Positions 48,836 through 56,497 of a DNA stretch of 64,000 bases are shown in pieces. Below the pieces are notes generated by a model. The model was not told where the DNA came from. It worked only from the letters and a program-made list of their open reading frames with translations, and did not search any database. Both the position numbers and the translations under genes were made by a program. Position 1 is the first letter of the stretch, and each line of letters opens with the position of its first letter. Source of the DNA: Pseudomonas sp. ADAK18. GTDB lineage: Bacteria; Pseudomonadota; Gammaproteobacteria; Pseudomonadales; Pseudomonadaceae. Location of the stretch: NCBI RefSeq assembly GCF_012935695.1, contig NZ_CP052859.1:3389001-3453000 (forward strand), written 5' to 3'.

Positions 48836-50134
48836 CTAGCCCAAGTTCAGCCGCTTGCGTGTCTCGTCGCTCATGAAGATATCGTAGATATGGCGATACT
48901 CGCGGGCCTGGGTCTCAATAGCAGTTACCTTGTGATACCGAATTGAGTCGTGCACAACAATTACCTTGGTAGGTGGCTTAAACGGATTGTCCAATTCGAC
49001 CTCGACCACAACGGGAGGCTTTTCGTCGCCAAGTCTTTCAGCATTGGCCTCCGGCGGCGGTACATAGGCAAGGCGGCTTGCCTCGGGGAACAAGACTACG
49101 TTGGTACCCGTCTCGCCCGTCTGCACGGATGGGAAGACCAGACCGTCGACCTGCTTGCCAAAGCGCAGCCGTAAGTACTCGAACACCACCTGGGTCGAAA
49201 GATAGCTCAGCTCATCATTACGAGCCTTTGGCCTGGACATCTTTTTGACAAGTGAGCCCAAGAATACCTTGCGGTGTAGTGCATCACGAAACCCCACGTC
49301 CAGAAGCGACAGATCCGGGGGTTCAACCTGGTCTAGGGCCGTGAGGTCAAGGAGCTTCAGTTCGGCGACTGGAGTCAGCGCTGCGCTCACCACGTGATCC
49401 CCGGTGATGGAGCGGATTTCGCTCAGACAGGTCTCTCGCTCCAGCGCGCAATACAGAGCGGAGATTCCGTTCGGCGTCATCCTTTGACTGCTTGCCATGA
49501 ACCTCGGAGTTGGGCCGAATTGACCAGCGGGATCATTGATTATTTTCTCTGCTTCGCTGAAGCCTTTAGCAAGACGCGCACGGTACATCAAGTCGCCATT
49601 TACTATGGTCCGGATGGCTTCAGGCTTAAGTCCTTCGTCATCGGCGACCAACATAGAGAAAACCGAGTCGAGAAATTTTCCGGCATTCGCGTTGAAGAAA
49701 CGGTGCGTGTACAGCACACCCTCAACGAACTGGTCCCAAAAACCTTCGTAGGAGTTCACCTCCATCGCGTCATCTTCGCCATAAAAGTGCGTAGTGTCGC
49801 CGACATCATCTAGATTGAATTCGGAGGGAACGCCGCTACGCAAATCGTCGAAATATGATTCATTTCCGAGATCCAACCATTCCGAGAGAACAATGTCTAT
49901 TTCTGCAATGGGGAACAGTTCAACCCTGGCCCCATACATCATGCTGAGCTCGTATTCCGAGAGATCCTCCTTACGGGCAATATTCTCGCTAACCCGGGCA
50001 TAGACGTATTCAAATAGAACATGGGCCTCAATAGCCGTCCCACGGCGCTGGCAATATTTGCATTCAGCTTCCTGACTGTGCGCATCGAACAGCTTCTTGA
50101 GAGTTTCCGGAGTGACACATTCAATACAAATCAT
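48836..50134 (-). CDS. RES domain protein with HEPN/RES N-terminal zinc-binding domain
   Basis: 432 residues from the ATG at 50134, which has AGGA/GAAG in front. N-terminal region carries two CXXC pairs (C3, C6, C25, C28), then a helical HEPN/RES-NTD1-like domain (about 35-165). The C-terminal half shows the three residues that name RES domains: Arg in LMYRARL (near 185), Glu in ALYCALERETCLSEIR (near 235), and Ser in SYLSTQVVFEY (near 315). RES toxins of Xre-Res toxin-antitoxin modules degrade NAD+. No Xre antitoxin gene is adjacent, so regulation must differ. Divergent from the HEPN gene at 50292. Confidence 0.8.
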   Translation of the reverse strand: MICIECVTPETLKKLFDAHSQEAECKYCQRRGTAIEAHVLFEYVYARVSENIARKEDLSEYELSMMYGARVELFPIAEIDIVLSEWLDLGNESYFDDLRSGVPSEFNLDDVGDTTHFYGEDDAMEVNSYEGFWDQFVEGVLYTHRFFNANAGKFLDSVFSMLVADDEGLKPEAIRTIVNGDLMYRARLAKGFSEAEKIINDPAGQFGPTPRFMASSQRMTPNGISALYCALERETCLSEIRSITGDHVVSAALTPVAELKLLDLTALDQVEPPDLSLLDVGFRDALHRKVFLGSLVKKMSRPKARNDELSYLSTQVVFEYLRLRFGKQVDGLVFPSVQTGETGTNVVLFPEASRLAYVPPPEANAERLGDEKPPVVVEVELDNPFKPPTKVIVVHDSIRYHKVTAIETQAREYRHIYDIFMSDETRKRLNLG

Positions 50135-50291
50135 CGCTTCTTCCTGAAGGTTCTTTTTCCCATGCATGCCTGGAGACATTTACTTAGCAAAGCTCGCAGC
50201 GCTGGTATAACCGCAAAAGCGGCAGCTGATTGCTAAGGTAACCTCCTTCAGGGATCATTTAAACTGACATGCCAAGGAGGCCGAGCCACTC

Positions 50292-51626
50292 ATGTCCACA
50301 GATAAATCTCTTGTTGCTGCCCTTCAAGCGCTATGGGACATCCCGCCACCCGGCCCACAGAACCTCTGGAGCAGCCGGGAGTTCGTCGCTCTGAAGGAAT
50401 TGCTCACCAAGCGTTACCGCAGCGGAAAATCCACCTTCGGGCTGGAGGCCTCCATCGGCAATGCGCTTAGGTCTCTGGGTCTACCATGCAGCACCCCGCA
50501 TCTGCTCCACCAGCCCAGGCCCGACATGGACAAGGTGGCCGCCGCGTTGGCTCACCAGTTTCAACGGACCACCACTAGGCGGCGATACCTATGCCCGCTT
50601 GATATGGCCGATGAGCTCCCGTCCTTTAAGTTTGGCAATGCCCGGATAGGTCGATTCGCAGCTGCCGAACTTGAGATTTTGTTCAATGCGCCCCGCTTAG
50701 AGCGCTGTTATCCCGGTATACGGCTGGATACTCAGCGCCTGTCCCAGTTTCATTGGATGGTCGTAGAGGAAGACATCTCGGTTCAAGGCGAATCGGGCAA
50801 TCGCCAGTTCTCCTGGCTGGACGTCCCCTTCGGAAAGGATCTGGGCGAGATTGTTCCCCACAGTGGGCGCTTCCCCGCGGCGGTAGAGCGCGCGCTGTTC
50901 TTCTTGCTGCTGGCGCCATGGGAAGGCTGGGCCGAGATGACCGAGGTGGACTGGCGGGGTTTCCGGCTGCCTTGGGTATACACCCTCGACAATGACCTGT
51001 GTGCGTTCCCACCTCCGCCGCCGCTCCCAGAGCAGCTGTCGTGGGAGCCATACGCTCATCAAGTGGACCACGACGAGTGGGAAGAATCCGAACGCCCGCT
51101 GTGGCTGCGAACCTGGGCAACCGCCGAGGATGTGCGGCAGGCGCTGGAAGCTAGGTGGGCGCTGCTGCAAGCAGCGCGTACCCAGGCGTCGGAACTGTTC
51201 TCAACTCCGGTGGAGCACTTCCTGGTCCGTGCATTCCTTTCCTATGGCATCGATGAAGTGATGGCTCACCTCATCATGATTGAGGCCGCGTTTGGAGCTG
51301 AGGCAGACCACAGGCGCAAGCTACGACTGGCAGGCGATAATCACGACGAATCGGCGACACGCAGGGTTGCGGCAAGACTGAGCGCCGCCATAGTCGAGCC
51401 GGGCGCAGCGAAGGAGTATCTGGACCTTTACGACATGCGATGCACCTACGTTCACGGGCGCCCTGAAGGTCGTGTCATCTCCAGCCAACAGCGGGTCTTG
51501 GCACGTCGCCTTGCACGCGAAGCGGCAAACTCCTTGGTTGGCCTAGCGCAAGCACAACAGTCCCGCGAAATCGTCCTGCTCGACTTGCTCAATCGCGGCG
51601 TGGCGAACCTCCCTCCCAAGCCGTGA
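50292..51626 (+). CDS. Apea-like HEPN domain protein
   Basis: 444 residues. The C-terminal part matches the Apea-like HEPN pattern: an amphipathic helix pair ending in YDMRCTYVHGRP with R383-x4-H388, the RNase-type RX4-6H motif. The N-terminal 280 residues have no domain I can name; they contain a Trp-rich middle (LLLAPWEGWAEMTEVDWRGF). ApeA-type HEPN proteins act as abortive phage defence nucleases in other bacteria, so a defence role is possible but not shown. AAGGAGG lies 11 bases before the ATG. Head-to-head with the RES gene, 157 bases between. Confidence 0.75.
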   Translation: MSTDKSLVAALQALWDIPPPGPQNLWSSREFVALKELLTKRYRSGKSTFGLEASIGNALRSLGLPCSTPHLLHQPRPDMDKVAAALAHQFQRTTTRRRYLCPLDMADELPSFKFGNARIGRFAAAELEILFNAPRLERCYPGIRLDTQRLSQFHWMVVEEDISVQGESGNRQFSWLDVPFGKDLGEIVPHSGRFPAAVERALFFLLLAPWEGWAEMTEVDWRGFRLPWVYTLDNDLCAFPPPPPLPEQLSWEPYAHQVDHDEWEESERPLWLRTWATAEDVRQALEARWALLQAARTQASELFSTPVEHFLVRAFLSYGIDEVMAHLIMIEAAFGAEADHRRKLRLAGDNHDESATRRVAARLSAAIVEPGAAKEYLDLYDMRCTYVHGRPEGRVISSQQRVLARRLAREAANSLVGLAQAQQSREIVLLDLLNRGVANLPPKP

Positions 51627-52116
51627 CCATGCGGCTATGTCACAGGACTGCTATGCACATGGCGGCATGGGGAAAAGAGCTTGGGGGAGAAAGGGTCAAG
51701 GGAAGGCGTTTAAGGGGAACAGGCCTTGCCCTACCCGAAAAAGCTACTGGCTCACCTTCAGGTCCTAACACCGGCCTCCAGATACGGGAAAAGGGTGAAA
51801 AAGCCAGCCTTCTCCTCGCCGTCATCCAGCTCGGCGTCAGCTGTAGTGCTCAAAAACAACCCCAGTAGTTATCCAAGGGAGCTCCGGCCTAAATCCAAGA
51901 GCAGTGTGATGCCGGGCACTTCAAGGGCAGCGACCGAGCACACTGCAATGATCACCACGGATGGACGCAAAGCTGACAGATCGGTATTGATCTCTCTGTC
52001 ATTGTTTCGCGTGGTCCGCCGCTAACTCAGTCGCAGCCTCATGAAGGTAGGGGGTGTGTTGCGAATGTCCGCGTTGGGTCGATTGCTGTCTGTGGCGAAG
52101 GGCTGCAATCGACCCA
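51627..52116. other. Non-coding stretch with a palindromic repeat arm
   Basis: About 490 bases. Frames inside it (such as 51623-51868) lack start signals and family resemblance. Near 52062-52116 lies one arm of a palindrome (GAATGTCCGC, then GGGTCGATTGC ... GCAATCGACCC) whose other arm is displaced by the insertion at 52117-52271. Confidence 0.5.
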
Positions 52117-52271
52117 GGCTGTGTGAAAACGCAGACATCGCTTTGAAGTCTACGTCGCTATGTAAAATCTGCCAGCGCTTGCTTAGTCAGCAGACCTAAA
52201 ATTTTCATAGGCGCGCGATTTCCGTTCCGGTACTGACCGTCAAACCTGCTCTAACACGTTCTCACACAGCC
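52117..52271. mobile_element. MITE-like element or IS remnant with 15-base terminal inverted repeats
   Basis: GGCTGTGTGAAAACG at 52117-52131 and CGTTCTCACACAGCC at 52257-52271 match as inverted repeats at 14 of 15 positions. The 125 bases between them code for nothing visible. Such termini are known from full-size IS elements of pseudomonads (the family is not certain). It interrupts a palindromic repeat, which continues as GGCCCAAAGCCGACATTC on the right. Confidence 0.65.
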
Positions 52272-52385
52272 CGAGGCCCAAAGCCGACATTCAACAAACC
52301 TAACGCCCCTTAGGCGAAGTTGTGCCTGAGGGGATGAAGAAATTAGCGGCTAAAGTGAACTAGCTCTCACAATTTTGTGAATTTG

Positions 52386-52910
52386 CTACGCATACATTGC
52401 GCGTATCTCTTCATAGAGAGTTTTGCGCTTCGCAAGAATGTTGGCTCTATAAGCTTCCAAGTCCTCCTCTTTAAGGTTTGTGTTTCCATGCCAAGCAATT
52501 CGCCTAAAGTCTTTAATGTACTCGCCGTACTCACGTAAAAGCTCTTGGGCTTTAGTCGAGCCAAAAAGTATTAATTTCCCTTCTGCACTTGCAAGCTGGC
52601 TAAATTTATCAAACAGATCTGTTTCGGATTTTTTTATTCTAACTGGCAAGTCTTCGGGTGGCTTTTTATCACGTTTTGAGTAACGGACGTGCTCGACCAT
52701 ATAAGCCCAGTATGTAAGGACTGCAGAGGAGAAATCCTCTGTTTGGGCTGCCACCTCCTCAATTAGCTCTCGCTGTCTTTTTAGTTTGGTCTTTGAAATC
52801 TCATTATCATGTTGGAGTCGGGTAACCCAATAAGTTGAAATTCCGGAAATTAAGGCTCCAAGACCGATTTTCACTATTGTGTCTATAATGCTAAAAAAAC
52901 TCATGTCCAT
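52386..52910 (-). CDS. Membrane-anchored coiled-coil protein, hypothetical
   Basis: 174 residues: one N-terminal membrane helix (about 7-28, IIDTIVKIGLGALISGISTYWV) then a cytoplasmic helical domain rich in Lys/Glu. No family recognised. AT-rich codon use compared with flanking core genes. It is on the same strand as, and downstream of, the DUF4365 gene with 86 bases between; they may form a two-gene unit. An inverted repeat (CCCCTTAGGC/GCCTGAGGGG, 52306-52333) downstream could be its terminator. Confidence 0.65.
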   Translation of the reverse strand: MDMSFFSIIDTIVKIGLGALISGISTYWVTRLQHDNEISKTKLKRQRELIEEVAAQTEDFSSAVLTYWAYMVEHVRYSKRDKKPPEDLPVRIKKSETDLFDKFSQLASAEGKLILFGSTKAQELLREYGEYIKDFRRIAWHGNTNLKEEDLEAYRANILAKRKTLYEEIRAMYA

Positions 52911-52996
52911 ATTGAATCTCGTGGCAGGAAATGTCAGCGCGATCTCTGACGGGAGATTAGATAGTTAAAAATAAAATCTTTTAATACGAGGCTTAT

Positions 52997-53992
52997 TTAG
53001 CTCTCAAAAGCATCCTGAAACCTTCGAATTCGTGGGAAGCGCCGAAAATATGACGCCGGTACCATCTCAAAGAAAGCTTCTTGAGCAACGTGTAGACTGC
53101 CTTCATCTTGCATTTGTCCATCTGCGACGAGGCGGGTTTCCTCTTGATGGATCAGACGAACTAGGGCACGGCCTCTCGAGCTGAGCGGCGCAACAAAGTG
53201 CGGGTGCATATCACGATCTACCCAGTCGATGAGACAGTCTGAGAGGTCGATGTGAGCTAATCCTTGTGCGACAAGGAATTTTACGAACCCAAATGCAAAT
53301 TGGTGCTCCTGGTGCCCCATGCCCATTCCATGTGGGGAGTTTGCTGCCTCAAGATTGTATTCTACTGAGTTGACAACCATATCCATGCCGTAGTAGATGC
53401 TGCGACATATATTGGTTAGCCCATGAACAAATAAGTCAAAATAGCTTAAAGGGAATGTCCCCTCATTGGATTTAGTAGCTATTAAGCATCGAAGAATTTC
53501 CGGTATTTCCGAGATGAAGGGTTGGTCTAGAACGCCGGCATTTTCAAATATTGCAATAGCATCTGTTTCTTCTAGATGATTTGACGACAGCACTTCTATA
53601 AAAGCACTTTCTTCACGTGTACTTCTAAGTGCTTGCCGTGCATCAGCCCAATAGCTTTTATTGGTATCCGGATCATGCAGAACAAGCAAGACAGGAAGTG
53701 AAAATGACTCCCAATAGTTTCTATGCTTGCGTTCAGGGTAAAATTTCCATCCCTGCAAAGTCGGATTTTTGAAATAAGACGGACCAGATTTTACTTGCAC
53801 CGCCACTATCCGGCCTGTAGCAAATCCCTCAGCGTTTACGAATTCGATATTTCCATCAATTCCCACATCCCCTGTACCCGTTTCGCGCCAAATCTGATTT
53901 CTTCGAGCTGCATAAAGCTGGACAGCGGCAATACCTAAACGCTCTTGTGTGTACGTTGTGCCTGCTTTCGGCAAATCCATTGCAAGTCCCAT
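52997..53992 (-). CDS. DUF4365 domain protein (PD-(D/E)XK nuclease-like)
   Basis: 331 residues. The N-terminal 150 residues match DUF4365: GTGDVGIDGNIEF (D46, E50) and GRIVAVQVKSG (Q66, K68) form the D...QxK core of restriction-endonuclease-like folds. The C-terminal half (about 170-331) is helical and unknown to me. DUF4365 proteins occur in defence-rich regions. A second ATG four codons inside (53980) with GGGA in front may be the real start. Codon use is AT-rich, as in the neighbouring gene, which suggests joint acquisition. Confidence 0.75.
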   Translation of the reverse strand: MGLAMDLPKAGTTYTQERLGIAAVQLYAARRNQIWRETGTGDVGIDGNIEFVNAEGFATGRIVAVQVKSGPSYFKNPTLQGWKFYPERKHRNYWESFSLPVLLVLHDPDTNKSYWADARQALRSTREESAFIEVLSSNHLEETDAIAIFENAGVLDQPFISEIPEILRCLIATKSNEGTFPLSYFDLFVHGLTNICRSIYYGMDMVVNSVEYNLEAANSPHGMGMGHQEHQFAFGFVKFLVAQGLAHIDLSDCLIDWVDRDMHPHFVAPLSSRGRALVRLIHQEETRLVADGQMQDEGSLHVAQEAFFEMVPASYFRRFPRIRRFQDAFES

Positions 53993-54063
53993 ATCTAATA
54001 TTCGCCCGAATGGAGGCGATACGGTGCTGAAAATAGCAAAAAACTGTTGCGGCGTCGCCGTCC

Positions 54064-54112
54064 GCTTTTGGCCGAAATCGGTCTGTCACGAACGACCGTT
54101 TTCGGCCAAAAG
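54064..54112. repeat. Inverted repeat with GGCCGAAA arms
   Basis: CTTTTGGCCGAAATCGGTC and GACCGTTTTCGGCCAAAAG flank 10 bases. No T-run, so a dispersed palindrome rather than a clear terminator. Confidence 0.7.
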
Positions 54113-54129
54113 AGAACGGCTCCATTTTC

Positions 54130-54157
54130 AATCAAATAAAACCGCTCCCCTTTTGGC
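54130..54157. repeat. Cassette-flanking repeat, copy a
   Basis: Contains AATCAAATAAAACCG followed by CTCCCCTTTT, i.e. the reverse complement of the core found in copies b and c (GACGGnTTTATTTGATT). Confidence 0.7.
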
Positions 54158-54172
54158 TTTTTTGCTCAACGG

Positions 54173-54538
54173 CTACGCGACAAGCTCAACGTAGCTAGAC
54201 TCCCCACCTCCAGTCGCACCCGACAACCACCCCCATACAAAAGTCAGCGTGGTCCGCCCTGCCTGATCAACGCCTACTGTGCCACGAGACCATCCGGCAA
54301 GAATCTCACCCTCCGTCGTTAAGCACTGATAAAGAAGCTCAATGGTATTGGGGCCTGTCACGCGCCCGACTTGATTACCCATGCGAATCCGGCCGCCTTG
54401 GTAAGTGCTCGAGATGGCATTTTCCTCGACATGGTAATGAAACACCGTGCCTGCGCCTGATAGCCCCTGGGCGTTGCCTGCGACGATGAATCGGCGATTG
54501 TTCAAACGCTCGCTGATTTGAGAAAAGCTGACTTCCAT
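54173..54538 (-). CDS. Small beta-rich hypothetical protein
   Basis: 121 residues with alternating short strands and many Gly/Thr (FIVAGNAQGLSGAGTVFHYH, GGRIRMGNQVGRVTG, FVWGWLSGATGGGESSYVELV). Homologues are often labelled N-acetylglutamate synthase, but no GNAT motif is visible and I do not adopt that name. The fold looks lipocalin-like or beta-barrel; no signal peptide. Bracketed by palindromic repeats a and b. Confidence 0.7.
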   Translation of the reverse strand: MEVSFSQISERLNNRRFIVAGNAQGLSGAGTVFHYHVEENAISSTYQGGRIRMGNQVGRVTGPNTIELLYQCLTTEGEILAGWSRGTVGVDQAGRTTLTFVWGWLSGATGGGESSYVELVA

Positions 54539-54580
54539 AAATGTCGCGTCCTGTAGTCGAGATATTCCATCCCTGCCTTC

Positions 54581-54623
54581 AAAAATGGGACGGTTTTATT
54601 TGATTAGAAATAGCCCCCTTTTT
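54581..54623. repeat. Cassette-flanking repeat, copy b
   Basis: AAAAATGGGACGGTTTTATTTGATT with the inverted end AGCCCCCTTTTT. Lies between the 121-residue gene and the ASCH gene. Confidence 0.75.
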
Positions 54624-54691
54624 GTCAGATAGAAAATCAGCCATCCCAAGCATTCATATACTAAAGATAGTTGGCTAAGGAGCCTTATCTT

Positions 54692-55102
54692 TTACAATAC
54701 TTCCACCAACTCAAATTCTTCTGCCATAAGTTCCATAGTTTCGTCGAACGAGCCCTCTCTTTGGAAAAAATCTTTATGGCCCTGCATCCAGTACCTGAGA
54801 CTGAGATCCCCTTCGCCTTCCTTCCTTGCAAGATCTTGATCTACGTCGCAGTAACGGACTATACGCATCGAAATAACTCTAATTACACATACAGGTTCGC
54901 CCTTGCTATTGAGGATGATACTATAATCGCCAATAGTTGATGATTCATCTTCATGCTTGAATGACGAGAGTGAGCCACATGTGGCTGTTTTTATTCCTTT
55001 AACAACAAGCTCAGCCAACTCATCTGCCATTTCTGGAGTATCTCCAAATTTCCATGCAATGGCTCCGGGGTACCTAACCTTTAAATCATCAATTATGCTC
55101 AT
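54692..55102 (-). CDS. ASCH domain protein
   Basis: 136 residues. The ASCH pattern is clear: AWKFGDTPEMADELAELVVKGIKTATCGSL near the N-terminus (the GKKTAT-type motif of RNA-binding beta-barrels) and SLRYWMQGHKDFF near the C-terminus. ASCH proteins bind RNA or modified nucleosides; some are ribonucleases or amidohydrolases of acetylcytidine (YqfB). AT-rich codon use. Bracketed by repeats b and c, on the same strand as the preceding cassette gene. Confidence 0.82.
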   Translation of the reverse strand: MSIIDDLKVRYPGAIAWKFGDTPEMADELAELVVKGIKTATCGSLSSFKHEDESSTIGDYSIILNSKGEPVCVIRVISMRIVRYCDVDQDLARKEGEGDLSLRYWMQGHKDFFQREGSFDETMELMAEEFELVEVL

Positions 55103-55156
55103 AACTAAATCCCTTTAAATCATGTTGTTGCCTATAGGAATAGCCCCATTAAATAG

Positions 55157-55210
55157 CAAAAAGGGGACGGATTTATTTGATTAAAAACAGATCCGTCACC
55201 TTTTGTCCCC
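55157..55210. repeat. Cassette-flanking repeat, copy c
   Basis: AAAAAGGGGACGGATTTATT, then TGATTAAAAACAG, then ATCCGTCACCTTTTGTCCCC: an imperfect palindrome with GACGGAT/ATCCGTC arms. Same core as copies a and b. Confidence 0.8.
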
Positions 55211-55244
55211 TGGGCGTCGCAGGCCGGTTCGAGCAGCGCCACCG

Positions 55245-56159
55245 CTATTTAAAAGTGCCAGCCTTCACGCTACGCATGCGTTCGATGAATGCATCGTTCT
55301 CCGGCCTGCTCCACCCCGGGTGGGCTGCTTTAGCGGCGTCATACCATTCCTGCGGCCGCGTAATAGCCGCTTTTTTCATCTGATCCCATGTTGGCGGCAA
55401 ACTTGCCGTTTTCATGCACTCGGTCAGCGGACTCGTCTGCACCCCGCGTGGCAAGCCGAGTCCTTCGAGCGAGTTCAGCCGTTTCAGGGAATCGCCGTCA
55501 GCCTCATCCGCGCCGTGGCGGAATTGATAGTTCGTTGGCGCCAGTACCTGATACCAACCGATACGGGCGTTTTGCTTGTCCAGCGGTGCGACAAGCAGGG
55601 TTAACTTGAACTCCTCAACCGGCCCATCATGGGTCCTGGTCTTGTCGTTAACACCTGGGCCAGTCCAGGGGAAATACCCGTCCGCGTCGTAACCGAGTTG
55701 CTGCACGCCGACATACACCTGGCCCTTGCGGAGTACAACGAACTTAATCCAGACCCTGTCCGGGAGCTCGCGCACTTCACGCACGAAGGTGCGACCTCCG
55801 TCGGTGGAAAAGATGAGCTTCTCCGTTGCACCCGCCGTCATCGCGAAAATCACATCCGGGTCGTCGCTGGAAAATTGTATGTCTGGAACACTGCCTTCGC
55901 CCACATAGGAATCAATACCGTGGGCCGGGTCGACGTAGCGAACGATACCGTTGCAGCTGGCGTTCAACTCGGCCGTAAACCACGTTTGCGCAGTCCACTG
56001 CCAGGCCTTTTGTGGCGGCGCATATAAAGCCAGTGCGCCCGAGAATTCGCGAATTTCCGGCGTTTGCCTAGTGGGCGACGGGATGGGGGGATGGATCCCG
56101 CATGCCGAGAGCACGCTGGTCAGCGCCAGCATGGCGCAGGAAAGACGTTTGAATTGCAT
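55245..56159 (-). CDS. Lipoprotein resembling T6SS immunity protein Tli3
   Basis: 304 residues with a lipoprotein signal peptide and lipobox LSAC (lipidated Cys20), so anchored in a membrane facing the periplasm. A beta-rich middle (FSSDDPDVIFAMTAGATEKL, FSTDGGRTF) is followed by the YDADGYFPWTGPGVNDKTRT stretch, which I recall from Tli3-like T6SS immunity proteins that neutralise a periplasmic phospholipase. No effector, VgrG or Hcp gene is visible, so it would be an orphan immunity gene. The family assignment is from memory and moderate. Confidence 0.6.
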   Translation of the reverse strand: MQFKRLSCAMLALTSVLSACGIHPPIPSPTRQTPEIREFSGALALYAPPQKAWQWTAQTWFTAELNASCNGIVRYVDPAHGIDSYVGEGSVPDIQFSSDDPDVIFAMTAGATEKLIFSTDGGRTFVREVRELPDRVWIKFVVLRKGQVYVGVQQLGYDADGYFPWTGPGVNDKTRTHDGPVEEFKLTLLVAPLDKQNARIGWYQVLAPTNYQFRHGADEADGDSLKRLNSLEGLGLPRGVQTSPLTECMKTASLPPTWDQMKKAAITRPQEWYDAAKAAHPGWSRPENDAFIERMRSVKAGTFK

Positions 56160-56497
56160 CAGAAGGCTCCATTTGCAGTGACGGTCATCAGCGCCGTCGC
56201 GCGGTCATTGCCGGCTGCACCGACGACGGGGGCAACCTGCGTGAGCATAGTGAACGAGGGCGAAGATAAGCACCTTATTTATTGCGCCATTCAGAGTGTC
56301 CGTATTGATGCAGGCACGATTTTTCGTTAGTCAGAACGCCCCACTCCGCAATCACCCCCGCCCAACCTGGCCCAGATCCTGCCTATATCAACCCCATCCA
56401 GTCGGTACTGACTACGCGGACGACACTTTTGAACCCTGCCGCCTCAGTCACTCCCCCGATAATCGAATGCTTACTGACAAAAACGCCGAGGCCCACC

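Noticed and set aside
48836-50134. RES-Xre toxin-antitoxin module
   Set aside because: No Xre-type antitoxin gene precedes or follows the RES gene, so only the RES protein is reported.
51623-51868. 81-codon frame after the HEPN gene
   Set aside because: Poor start context and composition unlike a protein; overlaps only intergenic bases.
54671-54940. 89-codon plus-strand frame opposite the ASCH gene
   Set aside because: Antisense to a clear ASCH protein.
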